Assembly (NCBI RefSeq): GCF_036588685.1 | Contig: NC_086382.1 | Location: forward strand, 68,184,929 to 68,248,928 | DNA: 64,000 bases | DNA from: Mytilus trossulus | Taxonomy: Eukaryota; Mollusca; Bivalvia; Mytilida; Mytilidae | Direction of reading: 5' to 3' | Shown here: piece by piece, positions 45,131 to 56,909 of the stretch | Layout: each line of letters starts with the position of its first letter | Position numbering within the stretch: the first letter of the stretch is position 1 | Program-made: the position numbers and the translations under genes | The notes under the pieces: generated by a model | What the model saw: the letters and a program-made list of their open reading frames with translations, nothing else | Told to the model about the DNA's origin: nothing | Databases searched by the model: none

Positions 45131-45412
45131 ACACTTCGTAGTTGATATGAGTATTTATTAAAGTGTCATTTGTGTTATTGCAAAAGTGTGAATTTTTTGA
45201 AATACTTAGGATTTTTTTCTTTTATCTTAGGCATAAATTACCTTAGCTATATTAGGCACATTTTTATGATTTTGGGTCCTCAATGCTCTTCAACTTTGCA
45301 CTTGTAAGTTTCTTAGTAACTAATTTGATCTAAGCGTCACTGATTACTGTTATGCAGTCAAAACGCGCATCTGGTGTATCAAATTATAAGCCTGGTACCT
45401 TTGATAACTATG
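45130..45412 (+). mobile_element. Hammerhead element, decayed monomer
   Basis: GTCGACACTTCGTAGTTGA keeps the TTCG hairpin in weakened form. GGTCCTCAATGCTCTTCAAC and CCTTTGATAACTAT are conserved. Confidence 0.62.
45333..45377 (+). ncRNA. Decayed hammerhead ribozyme
   Basis: Core CTGATTA in place of CTGATGA, CAAAAC in place of GAAAC, and stem III ACGCGCAT. Inactive by inspection. Confidence 0.55.
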
Positions 45413-45570
45413 GATACAAGACATTTTAAGAAAACAATAATGGGTTGAACCTAGTTTAATGGTTTGCCAATCATCATTTATGACAATGTTAAAAATATCA
45501 CTAAAACACTAAGTGACAGAAATACAACAAAAACACATGCAAGAACATTTATCATAGAAAAACGAACAAA

Positions 45571-45972
45571 CAAATAATAAAATAGTCGACACAAGGTGCA
45601 AAACGCAGGACAACAGCAATAATGTTCCATCAACGGCAAACACAACAGGATATGAAAAACAGTTACATGCAATCTCGAACTTTGATATTATCGTACAATA
45701 TTAGTCCAAACAATGTTCTTGAAAATTATGGTATGGAAAGGCAATTTGAAAATTATTTGGAATACAAACGACAAATAATAAAATAGTCGACACAAGGTGC
45801 AAAACGCAGGACAACAGCAATAATGTTCCATCAACGGCAAACACAACAGGATATGAAAAACAGTTACATGCAATCTCGAACTTTGATATTATCGTACAAT
45901 ATTAGTCCAAACAATGTTCTTGAAAATTATGGTATGGAAAGGCAATTTGAAAATTATTTGGAATACAAACGA
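45571..45972. repeat. Perfect tandem duplication of 201 bp
   Basis: The segment from CAAATAATAAAATAGTCGAC (45571) repeats at 45772 with no difference seen. The two copies create near-identical minus-strand ORFs, which are not genes. It begins about 125 bases past the gene C polyadenylation signal. Confidence 0.85.
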
Positions 45973-46095
45973 TAAGACATCAATTAAAAGGCGACAAAAC
46001 AGACAGAGGGATATGGAGTCCGTCTCAAACTCTGCAGAAATCGTCAGTACCCCGAAAGGATATGCATATAATTTCCATAATGCTAAGTATAGTAT

Positions 46096-46101
46096 TTTAT
46101 T
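46096..46101 (-). terminator. Polyadenylation signal of gene C
   Basis: AATAAA on the minus strand in the context TTTGAATAAAATAC, about 85 nt after the gene C stop codon. Confidence 0.55.
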
Positions 46102-46185
46102 CAAAGTGTCTGTCGATGTTCATAACATGTTAAAGAGAAATATTAAATCTACAATTCTCACATACACATATTATAATTATGTTGA

Positions 46186-46256
46186 TTAGTCATCAGTTTC
46201 ACTGTTTTGTACAACAACAATATATCTAAGCTCTGCTAATGTTGGGTTATTGTGAC
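46186..46256 (-). CDS. Gene C terminal exon: end of UBA-like domain and stop
   Basis: Acceptor AAATTATAG, phase 1. It encodes HNNPTLAELRYIVVVQNSE, then TDD and TAA at 46186-46188. The LAELRYIV helix completes a three-helix UBA-like fold. About 85 bases further on is AATAAA (46096-46101), which fits a short 3' UTR. Confidence 0.66.
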
Positions 46257-46478
46257 CTATAATTTAAAAAAGAAATAAATATTAATACCCTTTGAAAAAA
46301 TACTGCATTACACCGATAGATATAAAAGCGTTGAATAAATATTTTTTAATTATATATCAAATATCAATTTTTAGCTTTATTCTTGATTTTCAATTCGTCA
46401 GCGGTTATGTTTTACAGCCTAATTCAGATTTTGTAAATAAATTCATTGCGCTTTGTCCCGCTCCGCTGTCAATGTCTA

Positions 46479-46523
46479 AGCGTCACTGGTGAGTCTTATG
46501 TAGACGAAACGCGAGTCTGGCTT
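46479..46523 (+). ncRNA. Decayed hammerhead ribozyme
   Basis: CTGGTGA in place of CTGATGA and ACGCGAGT in place of the palindrome. Only the ribozyme and short flanks of the element remain. Confidence 0.58.
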
Positions 46524-46689
46524 AATTTCAATCCTGGTATCTATGATGAGTTTATTCCCGGTCTGATTTCCTTTTGACAACATATAAATCCGGTATATGG
46601 ACCTCTTGCCTACTTATCTGTACTTAATACTTTCATATATACATTGGCATTCCCCAATAAATTTAACTTAAAATTCGGAAGGTGCCAAC

Positions 46690-46930
46690 AGTCTACGTTA
46701 TTTTGCTATTTTTTGTTTTTCGTCACAACAAGTCTTAGACGTTTGCTTTTCCCCCGGCATTTTCCCTGCGTACCTTGTCAATATAATGTCATAATCACAT
46801 GGCAAAATTAAATAACAAAACACATCAAAAAAGAATGGACAAGAACTGTCATATTCCTGACTTGGTACAGGCATTTTCAACTGTAGGAAATAGTGGATTA
46901 AACCTGGTTTAATAGCGCTAACCCTCTCAC
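46690..46930 (-). repeat. Dispersed repeat family R-B, minus orientation
   Basis: CACATGGCAAAATTAAATAA, GACAAGAACTGTCATATTCC and TGACTTGGTACAGGCATTTTC, the reverse of the family order. It lies inside the last intron of gene C. Confidence 0.62.
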
Positions 46931-47126
46931 TTTGATAACAGTCTCGTCAAATTCTGTTATATCTAAAATGATGCGTTAACTAAACAGACACAATACATAA
47001 AATAGTCAAAATATGTAAACCATAAAAATCATTAAAGACCATGCAGATGTTGAAATGACCCTATATACTATCGTCAATGTTCACAACAACCGACAAATGT
47101 CCTTATAATTATATTTAAAAACTTGC

Positions 47127-47255
47127 CTCTATTTTGGTAAAATTTGTCTAAAGCTTTGTGGATTTGGTGTCTATTGAATCCATCGGCAAGAAGTGCAGAA
47201 GCTGCTGCAGGGAAATCAATGCGTTGATCATTTAAAGTTGTGTTAGTGCCGACTT
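47127..47255 (-). CDS. Gene C exon: UBA-like domain, main part
   Basis: 129 nt, phase 1-1, acceptor TTTTCAG. It encodes DFPAAASALLADGFNRHQIH and KALDKFYQNR, two predicted helices separated by a DGF turn. The donor is the non-canonical AGAG|GCAAGT (GC-AG intron). Using it keeps phase 1 and joins the terminal exon in frame; the nearest GT donor, three bases further on, would not. Confidence 0.68.
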
Positions 47256-48109
47256 CTGAAAACAACAAATTTTCAATATGTAATGGTGGTTTCTCTTAGA
47301 CCAATATCATAATTGTAAAACAGATTGCTATGAATTGCAAAACAAATTAAAAGACAGAGAGTAGTTTCAAGATTATTGTTTAACAACAGAAAGATGAATA
47401 ACTGCTTATTCTGTCCTCTCCCCTATGCAGTAGGGACCATAAGGACATAGTATTACAGTTTGTAAAGTGATGTCTATCATATAATGGGGCTCGCGGGTTT
47501 AAATCCTTTTTTTTAAATACAGGATTTCGCTATTTTTTCAATAAATAAGCTTAATCCTATACTTAATGGAAAAATTAAATAAAAATTTGGGTCACCGTTT
47601 ATTTCATCTCCCAATCTGCCGTTGAAAGAAGCATGCATTTTTTGTTAAGGTACTTTTTGTCTGTTTAGACTAATAGGAGAAAAAAAGGTAAAATCGAAAT
47701 AAAAAAAAGAACTAAATTACAGGAATCGCTTAAATTTAACAACAGTTTAGTTTAAGTACAGTTTATTTGAAAAACAATATAAAAAAATATAGGTCACCGA
47801 TGAGTGAAAAAAGTTACTCTAATTTTTATGCAAAAAAAAAATGTAATTTTTCACCAAAGGGAGATAATTTGGAGCTTTTTCAATCTATCAACATTTTAGA
47901 ATTCATCTGGGGTCAAACGAATTTATTGTTTGGTTGATTGTTGTACTATATCATAAAGTAACAGCTAATAGTCTAATAAATAAAATTTGTAATGAAAAAA
48001 CAAATGTTTCAATTTTTGCCAATTGTTTAGTACCCTCGAGCCTCCTTAACAACATATGTTATATATTATAAATAAATATCAAGTTAAAACTAATGCATAA
48101 TCAACTTAC

Positions 48110-49027
48110 GGCTAATGCCAACGTCTGGTTGTGCTTTATGTGGTGGTATTTTTTGTTGGTTCGATGATTGTGATCTACAGTCCAAAGCATCGACATTGCT
48201 AATTGTACTTCGATTCGAATGTTTCCGCCGTGAAAAATCCAAAACATGAAATTGTTCTCGGTTTGACCTGTTAGTTTTACTCATGTTTTCATTTCTTACA
48301 CATACATTACTACTATTTGTTTTGTGTTTTGACTTTGCCTCTTTTGCGGGATGTTGTTGTCCCTGAACTTCACTTGAACCCAGCGGGGTTAAATTTTCTA
48401 AAATTGACAATTCCTTTGGAGCTAATACGTTTGAATCAATGTGTCTATGCGATGAAAGATGATTAGGTTCTTCCCTTTGTTCAATATTCGCATGAACAGA
48501 ATTTTCTAAAGAAGTATTTCCCGCGTGTATGTCAACACTATTATCTCGATTTCGTCTGCCATTAATTGTTAAGTCACTGTTGCTTGACTGATAATCCAAG
48601 ACCGAAACTTCTGTCATAAGATGAGAGCTGCGTACCATTATATGTGCAGGTGAAGTATTTAATGACAGTTGTTGTTCTGTAGATATAGAGGATCCGGTTC
48701 TATTTGGTCTGACTCTTGAACTGATATTTCCATTTCCATTGTTATTTTCGCAACTACAGTTCGCTGTATCTATAACGTCATGATATAAATTTAGAACGCT
48801 GTTTGGAAGTGATATTATTGCGTTAAGGGTTGATAGAAGTGGTACATCTCGTCTCTGATTTAGGATATCGTAATGGCTAATTGGAACAGCATATACAGTT
48901 ATGACTTGATTTATGTTCAAGTTAAAGAAGTTTGTGCCATATAACTGCCTAATTTGGATCCTGATTTGCAATTCATAGACCTCTTTGTCATCAGACAATA
49001 CTGATTTTTTCATTTCAATTGTATTAT
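48110..49027 (-). CDS. Gene C large exon: unrecognised domain plus Ser/Asn-rich linker
   Basis: 918 nt, phase 1-1, open throughout, acceptor TTGTTGTTGTAG, donor AGCC|GTAAGT. It is the longest reading frame in the window that is not from a transposon. The N-terminal 90 residues have regular hydrophobic spacing. The remainder is rich in S, N, H, R and E with no membrane segment, typical of a disordered linker. A cysteine pair (NCSC) sits near residue 100. The internal Met at 49013 is probably not the start, because the acceptor lies just upstream in the same open frame. Confidence 0.65.
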
Positions 49028-49214
49028 CTACAACAACAAAAATCAGTTCTTATTCGTATGATCAAGAACAGTTATGATTGTTGTAAAGCATTTTTTTACT
49101 TTGATATATTTAAGAATGTTGCTATTCATGACGTTCGCTGAATTCATATAAACACTGGAAATTCTAAACAGATACTATCATACATGTATATCTTAATTAA
49201 ACTCTAGTTTATGT

Positions 49215-49400
49215 TTCACAGACCAGAAGAGATTCAAGTTCAATCCACCATTTTCTACATTAGAAAATGCCTGTACCAAGTCAGGAATATGACAGTTGTT
49301 ATCCATTCGTTTGATGTGTTTGGACTTTTGATTTTGCCTTTTGATTTTGGATTTCCCTTTTTGAATTTTCCTCGGAGTTCAGTATTTTTGTGTTTTTACT
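49215..49400 (+). repeat. Dispersed repeat family R-B, copy
   Basis: CCACCATTTTCTACATTAG, GCCTGTACCAAGTCAGGAA, TATGACAGTTGTTATCC and TTGAATTTTCCTCGGAG. The 78-codon ORF here is repeat-derived. Confidence 0.65.
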
Positions 49401-50269
49401 TTTTAAGTATTACACAATACAAATTTGAATTAATATATATCGTATGAGAATAGCAAACTAGAATATGGGAAACTCTATGGTTCCTAGCTATTTTATATAG
49501 ATGTTTTATGGTCTTTAATCTGGTAATTGAGTCTTTAATCCTGTAAATGATTTTTATAGTACATAATGTTTAAAGTTTTGAATACCCCAATTCTTGATGA
49601 ATGATAAAGTTCATGTCCTTGAACGATATTTACATAAATCATCGATAAATGCAAGGAATTTAATATAATGAGATGCATTGAGAAACTTGTTCATATGCAA
49701 ATCATTTTTTTAATATTATATTTGTTATCATTCCTTCCCAATTTAGAGAGAAGCTGAGAAGTTTTGAGACGATCTACTTTTTGTGACAATTTAAGCAAGA
49801 TTGATCGATTTATTACAAGGATACAAAATTGTATAAAGTAATATAAAGATTTAAATGTACATCCATACCTATTATTTGAGCTTAATGTAAATATAATGAC
49901 GTATGTCGAAGCCATTCAAACAGAAGTCGGTGCGGTGACACACTACTTACACGTTTTTACAAAAAGTTCGTTTTTGATAACAAAGTTTAATAAGTTACGC
50001 TTGCAAAGAAACAACTATGTTTGGCGTGAATCAATCCTGGTATCTGTGATGAATGTATTAACCCCTTCAACCACAAGAAGGACATTTTCCTTATCCGAAA
50101 CAACGTCTTTCTACCATTTTCTACACAGGCAAATGAATGTATAATATCATGAATATTACAGTTATTCTTCATTCCTTGATGTGTTTGAGCTTTTGATTTT
50201 GCCATTTCATGAAGGACTTTCCGTTTTGAATTTTCCTATGAGGATTTTTCTTATTTACATTTTGATATT

Positions 50270-53200
50270 GTTATTCTAATGAAAAGTATTTGTCATTTAT
50301 ACACAGCGAACGTACTGAAACCTATAGTTTTTCAGTTAATTTATAGTTTGTTGGGTTTTATCATATTCATATTTTATAACATCGTAACTCTTTTATTATG
50401 CGGACAAAGACTGGTAGATACTCTGATAAATGGACACACAAAAACCTACCAGAATAAAGAAGCAATCATTCATTGGCCAGTTGTTGCTTTATGAACAGCA
50501 TCACAATAGACGACAACATTTTCAAAACTGAAACTGAAACCAAAGTTTCTCATATGTAAATTCTAATCTGAAATCAATCAGTCTATTCATTTATGCTTGT
50601 AAAAGAGGACTTTACCTACATAACTCATTTGACGAACTAAAACTTATAAAATCATAAGCGATATTGCATCTATTGTACTACTAATACATTGTTTATGAAG
50701 AATAGTGAACTGAAAATGAAGACTAATTTTGCAATGAACACGAATTTATATTTTGCTTGTTTTATCTAATCGGACTTTTGCCATTACCCATAAACCCTAT
50801 TAAAAAAGAAAGGAGGTAAAGACATATGATAATATATGAAATTCTGCCAAAAGTTTTATTGCTGTTGTCAATGTTTCAATGTGTAATTTAATATTTTAAA
50901 ATAAGTTGATTCATGCTTTTATAATCATCAAGCCCGGCATAATATTTAACTCAGATCAACCCCGATATAAAAATATACTTACATTATATGTTTTTCCTTA
51001 CAAAATATATATTAAATCCTTATGTTAATAAACTTGATACGATATATTTTTTACTCTGTATTCCACACACTAATTAAAATAACATAAAACATGGTATACA
51101 TCTAGTGTCATTGATAAAAGGATAAGTTTCCGGGTCGATTAATGGGACCATTTCCCTTAAAAATCTAAAACTGTATTTATAATGAGTAGTTTTTCTATGA
51201 ACGAATGTTATTGTCGGTAGTTATATATATAGGAATGTTTATTGTTCTTTAGATGTCTAGACACTAGCTGGTCAATTTTGAATTTGTGACCCATATACCG
51301 GTATATTTCACGGAAATCCTTGTTTAACAAATAATTTGTGGTATATCAATTTAGATAAAGATATTTTATATGATGAGTCATGATTGCAAGGTTAAACTAC
51401 CCTTACGTATGTTGTTTAGATCAAATAAGAGTTAAGGTTTAACGAGGTCAGTTATAATTATTATAAGCTTCCTGGTCGACCATTTGGAATATAATACGAA
51501 TATATTGTCTTAAGCAGTAAATGCATAGTATAGTAGACTACGAAGCATAATGATAAATGTGCTTCTATGAACTTATCATCAATAAAACATACAGAAAATA
51601 TTACATAAGCCAATGCTTAATAGGTTCCTGATTATTTTCGAATGTTTGTTCTTAGCAGTTATCTGTTTTAAGCAAATGCCTAAGTAAAAAACAAGAAGGA
51701 TAAACAAAATTATAGGTGCTAGTATGAGATATCAGAATAAAATGTATACCATATTATTGAGTATACTCAAAAATATATTTGTAAAAAATGTAAACACATC
51801 GAAGTCAAACTCCAACATAGCCATTGGAACAGACAAGAAGCAGCAAAATTTCAGTTAATTGAAAAGTACATACAGAAAAACAAAACTGTCAGGTGAATGT
51901 CAGCCCCCACTAAATAGTTCACTGTTCACTTTTTACCCTGAACCACATTATGGTTTATAACTTTCTTTGTTTTTAAATGTGTTTCTGACTATAAATATAC
52001 TCACTAAGTTATGTACTATAATATACACTGAATCAGTTCAAAATTGCCACACTCTTGATATGTCTAGTAAAACCTATCAAGCAAAACGATTATTTTCTTT
52101 ATTACATGAGTAAATAGCACACGGAACAAAACCTGTACCCTGATTGTTGTGTCATGATATAATTCTCGCAACGAACAGCCACGAAATGGAACTTGGCAAA
52201 GTGTCAAGTTCATTTATTAATATAGTAAAAACATAATATCTCTCTCTATATAATTGGACTTTATCAGAAAGAAGCGCGTTTTTTTGTCAGCTACAATATT
52301 TTTCAAGAACTATTATTTTTATAAACATATGATTGATACAAAGATAAATGATATAATTATTGCACGTGATCTAAAAAAGAACAAACGAGAGGAAAACGTG
52401 ATTAAATCGAATAATTATTAAACACCCGCCTACCTGTTTCCGTTATAATATTACCTCTTGAATGGACTGGTAAAAAATATTATTTGAATTTAAGGATGTT
52501 TGCTCCTCTACTTTTTCAATTTTCGCCAGATTTTCGGAATCCTCAGGTATTATCCATGTATTGCCATTAACAGAATTTGTCCACTAACCCCTACTTTTCT
52601 TTTTATAATTTCATTACATAAAGTTCAAACAGTCATATTTCAAAATCTTATAAAATCCCATAGTTTTTAAACAAAAAAGGTGCCAATGTTAAATGTATGA
52701 AAAATCTAGAGTGAATTATTTCCCGCCAAATTTTCTTTGACTTATAGCTTGAAAACAAGTACACGGACCCTCCATTTTTTTCTGCTTTTATTATTTCTGT
52801 ATTTATATACTATCAATTCATAACAGTCTTTTTAAAAGCTTGTTATTTTTGAACAGAGTAGCGAACATCCTTAAGCACGATTACAAAAAAATGCAATGCA
52901 TATTAGTCATGTTAGACATGTTTATGCAGATAATGTTGCAATTATCACCCCCTGAAACTAAGGTCTCCTGTGGTCAGAAGTCTGATAAAATGTTTACTGT
53001 TTTGTGAAAACAAAACAATGGAATATTCAACAGACGAAACAAAAAGGGTTTGAAAATTAATATTTGTATCAGAAATCTTTCTACGTCAGTTATAATTGAG
53101 AGTGAAAAACATGACAATCGCTTTCACTGAATCCGTTGGTTAATAACGTTGTAATTTGTCAGTTATTGCTGATTTCTCCTTCTCAGATGTTCGATATTTC

Positions 53201-53420
53201 TGTTTAGTATACCCAGCTCCAGATATAGCACCCGACGTGTTGCTCATTTAAGTACAAACACGATTCAAGTATTCGAAGAAAAAAAGACAGCGTTAACGAC
53301 AATTCATACATAACCGTCGTTGAAACAGATGTTCTGTAACGGTCAACTTAATCTTTAGGGCGTTAGTAAAATTTCAGAATGAAAGATTTCACGGTAATCA
53401 TTAGTCTTTGTTAATTTTAT
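50270..53420. other. Long non-coding stretch, nothing recognised
   Basis: AT-rich, with no exon supported by splice sites plus coding pattern, and no clear copy of the repeat families. If the 63.9 kb exon belongs to gene C, this is intron. Confidence 0.4.
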
Positions 53421-53424
53421 AACC

Positions 53425-54300
53425 TCATTGTGAGCAGCATCCTTTCTGAGATATCTGCTCTTGAACATTGTACATGTTGTACCAACACGGAGATATATTA
53501 TACTTCATATTCAGGTAAATCTGAAATGAAACGTTGTTACAAAGACATGGACGTTTTACAATTTGGAAGCTGAAATCATCGCTTATGTCGCATAGTGTTG
53601 TTATCAACCGACACTCATTGTTAATGTCTAAATATGAATGATAGTTTTTCAACAGACTGTCGGCATCCCAATGGGAACAAACAGTGCCCCTCTACTTGCC
53701 GGATTGTTTATTATGAGGCTGACTTCATGCAGGAACTTCTTAGGAAGAAAGATAAGAAGTTAGCAACATCCTTTAACTATACTTTCCGCTATATAGATGA
53801 CGTTCTGTCACTAAACAATTCAAAATTTGGTGACTATGCGGAACGCATCTATCCCATCGAATTGGAGATAAAGGATACTCCAGATACAGTTAAGTCGGCT
53901 TCATATATTGACTTACATCTAGAAATGGACAATGAGGGTCGGTTGAAAACAAAACTTTACAACAAAAGAGATGATTTCAGCTTTCCAATTGTCAACTTTC
54001 CATTTCTAAGTAGCAACATATTCCAGCAGCACCTGCATACGGGGTATATATCTCCCAATTGATACGATATTCCCTTGCTTGAATTTCCTATCATGACTTT
54101 CTTGATACAGGGTTACTGCTCACAAGGAAGCTATTAAACCAAGAGTTCAAAATAGTGACGTTGAAATCATCCCTTCGTAAATTTTACGGACGCGATCACG
54201 AGTTGGTTGACCGTTATGGAATAACCGTTTCACAAATGATATCGGATATGTTCCTTTCGTCGTAACTACAATCCCCTTCCCTTTCATGAATGTGACCTAC
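53425..54300. pseudogene. Penelope-like element remnants, inverted against each other
   Basis: Minus strand 53425-53645 gives YHSYLDINNECRLITTL and SDDFSFQIVKRPCLCNN, a decayed PLE palm end. The plus strand from 53645 gives QQTVGIPMGTNSAPLLAG, then after a frameshift YEADFMQELLRKKDKKLATS, YRYIDD-like FRYIDDVLSLNN, IDLHLEMDNEGRLKTKLY and KRDDFSFPIVNFPF. A further frame then holds LLLTRKLLNQ and LKSSLRKFYGRDHELVDRYG. The catalytic YIDD is intact but frameshifts break the gene. Confidence 0.75.
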
Positions 54301-54339
54301 CGAATTAAACTATTTACCGGATTTGAAATCAAATAAGCA

Positions 54340-54570
54340 ACACGACGGGTGTCACATGTGGAGCAGGATCTACTTACCCTTCCGGAGCACCTGAGATCAC
54401 CCCTAGTTTTTGGTTGGATTCGTGTTGTTTATTCTTTAGTTTTCTATGTTGTGTCATGTGTACTATTGTTTTTCTGTTTGTCTTTTTCATTTGTAGCCAT
54501 GGCGTGGTCAGCTGGTTTTAGATTTATGAGTTTGACTGTCCCGTTGGTATCTTTTGTTCCTCGTTGATCA
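54340..54570 (+). repeat. PLE-associated 3' sequence directly after PLE coding remnant
   Basis: ACACGACGGGTGTCACATGT, GGAGCAGGATCTACTTACCC, GGAGCACCTGAGATCACCCC and GCCATGGCGTGGTCAGC. Its position 40 bases after the PLE coding relic ties this dispersed sequence to PLE copies. Confidence 0.65.
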
Positions 54571-54760
54571 AAGGTACCAGGATTATAATTTAGTACGCCA
54601 GACGCGCGTTTCGTCTACATAAGACTCATCAGTGACGCTCATATCAAAATATTTATAAAGCCAAACAAGTACGAAGTTGAAGAGCATTGAGGATCCAAAA
54701 ATCCCAAAATACGGCAAAGGTAATCTATTCATGGGATAAGAAAATCCTTAGTTTTTTTTA
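54570..54760 (-). mobile_element. Hammerhead element fragment, minus orientation
   Basis: GGTACCAGGATTATAATTTA is the reverse of the unit's 3' end. It is followed by the ribozyme and by CCAAACAAGTACGAAGTTG and TTGAGGATCC. The 5' half of the unit is missing. Confidence 0.72.
54595..54639 (-). ncRNA. Type I hammerhead ribozyme, intact core, minus strand
   Basis: Exact reverse complement of the array ribozyme at 20391, including CTGATGA, GAAA and ACGCGCGT. Confidence 0.83.
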
Positions 54761-54859
54761 ACGTGAAGTAAATGCCTAATTATAACTTCTTTTAATCATG
54801 AAAGCATGAAAACATGTTTTTCTTTTCATCTAACACATCCTCAGAGCTGTCAAAGAAAT

Positions 54860-56310
54860 ATTTTGTATACGAAGATTTCAAGAAAGCTACGAAGAAACGC
54901 GTATCATTTAACCATGTTAACACATAGAAAACAAAACAATAAAAAATAGGTGCAATATGTGATGAATACAAAACGGAAACGGAAACAACATGACCTAAAT
55001 GTAAGCAAGGTCACCGTACTGGATCAAACAATGCACAAAACCCTTTCCGTATTGTAAGTTACAAATGAACATTGAAGCATGTTAGACAATTCATGGTGTA
55101 TGTAATAAAAGAATAATAAATAACACCTTATTCATTTTATTCAATACTTTTTTTGTTATTTATATGTTATCGTGATGTAAGATTTGTGCTGGATATTCGT
55201 ATTTTAAAAAGTAGGTTTAACATACAAATAGCTAATCTGTATTAATATGATTCAAACAGAAGTCAGTGAGGTGTTATACGTGATATGGAAGAATTTACAA
55301 CGACACAAAGAGACCATAGGCGGGATCTATAAGTACCTAACCACGTCATAGGTATATTCGTAGTCGTTAGCAGTATATTCCATAACAGTCAACCAAATCA
55401 TAAGGAAGTTAGTAAAGTTTCAGAATGAATGATTTCATTTTAATCGTGTGCATTTCTGGATTTTATGGCCTCATTATGAGCAGCATTCCTCAATCGAGGA
55501 AATGCCTGCAATAGGATATCGTACCACATATATAGGAGATGCTTAAATGGCTATTAAAAAGTAAAATCACAAAAATACTGAACTTAGAGAAAAATCAATT
55601 CGGAAAGTCCATAATCACATGGCAAAATCAAATAACAATACGCATCAAAAACGAATGGACTAGACCTGTCATATTCCTGACTTGGTACAGGCATTTTCAA
55701 ATGTAGAAAGTGGTGGATTCTTCTATAAGCTTCATTTATTAAAGAAAGGAATTCAAACATGACGTTTATCTTAAACATCAACAGGGCTTCCACAAGAATA
55801 TTTTAAATTAGACAAGAAAGCTACGAATTTTTAGAAAAAAAAACAATATTAAAAGTAGGTGCAATATGTAATGAATACCCAACAGACACACAAGGACATA
55901 GATGTACTGTAAGCTAGGTCACCGTACGGGTTCCAACTATGTACAAAAACCATTCCGTATTTTAAGCTACACATTGACCTAACATTAAAATCATGCAAGT
56001 CAAATAATTGTGTATGCAATAAAAGAATAATAGATAACACGTTATTAAGTTTAGTCAGTACTTGAATATTTAGATATTATCGTAATTTAAGCTGAGTATT
56101 TGTATTTTAAAGTAGGTTTATTTATTCAAACAGCTAATCTCTATTGACATGATTCACACATAAGTCGGTGACATGATACAATGTAATCATGTGATCCGGA
56201 AGAATTTACAAAAAGGTTCTTGACAATCACCTTTACAACGACACAAAAAGACAATAGGTGGGATGTATAAGTACCAAGCCACGTCATAAGTATATACTCA
56301 AAATTAGACT
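54860..56310. repeat. Diverged tandem duplication of about 0.9 kb
   Basis: 54870-55390 and 55800-56310 share a long series of words in the same order: AAGAAAGCTACGAA, GGTGCAATATGT, GGTCACCGTAC, CATTCCGTATT-like, ATAAAAGAATAAT, AAGTAGGTTTA, CAGCTAATCT and GTATAAGTACC. An R-B copy (55550-55730) lies between them. Confidence 0.6.
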
Positions 56311-56909
56311 AAACAGTAAAGGTTAAAATTTACAAGGACACACAAAGGGTTATTTAACACGTAATCAAGATGATAAACAAAGTTTGTACCTAGAATCTAT
56401 ACTTCAAGACCCTCATGTATCATTTGGGATACGGAATATTTATCAACTAGGTCTAAGTAACTTCCAGATACTTTATTTGGAAATAGAACGAGACGATCTT
56501 TGACATAAACCTTATTTTTCTTTTATTTGTTTTTCAATAGTCAGGATTAACACACATGTACCCCTACACTACCACCTGACAAGGGTATTAAGAGGTTACA
56601 TATTATAGAAAATAATTCAGTATACAATTATTATCACTGACAAATTGATTTTTACAATTATAATACTTAAGGTTACATATAAGTTTTATTTGGTAATATT
56701 CTCTCGCTCTCTGACCTTCTCTCATACAATACAAATACTCTTTACTCATTTGTTATGCTACAATATGTATTTTGACTTACGTTTAAAAAAAAATATATAT
56801 TTTAAAGACAAAAAAATCAAAAGCTCAAGGATAAATTTTTGCTCATAATAAATATATTTTTTTATTTTTTTTTAAATTACTCATTTATGTGTAATTATGA
56901 CTAACAGAT

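Larger units (their letters stand above)
46096..49027 (-). other. Gene C: protein with C-terminal IAP-like UBA domain, 3' part
   Basis: Exons 48110-49027, 47127-47255 and 46186-46256 join in phase 1 and end at a stop codon, followed by AATAAA at 46096-46101. The large exon encodes an unrecognised segment, VYELQIRIQIRQLYG to ISLPNSVLNLY, followed by a low-complexity Ser/Asn/His-rich region. The last two exons make a helical domain, ASALLADGFNRHQIHKALDK... then NPTLAELRYIV. It follows the pattern of the UBA domain of XIAP/cIAP proteins (hydrophobic-x-x-GF, then a KI/KL helix, then a final helix). IAPs usually continue into a RING; this product stops about ten residues after the UBA. No BIR domain is visible here. 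A ubiquitin-binding role is inferred from weak pattern similarity. Confidence 0.6.
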
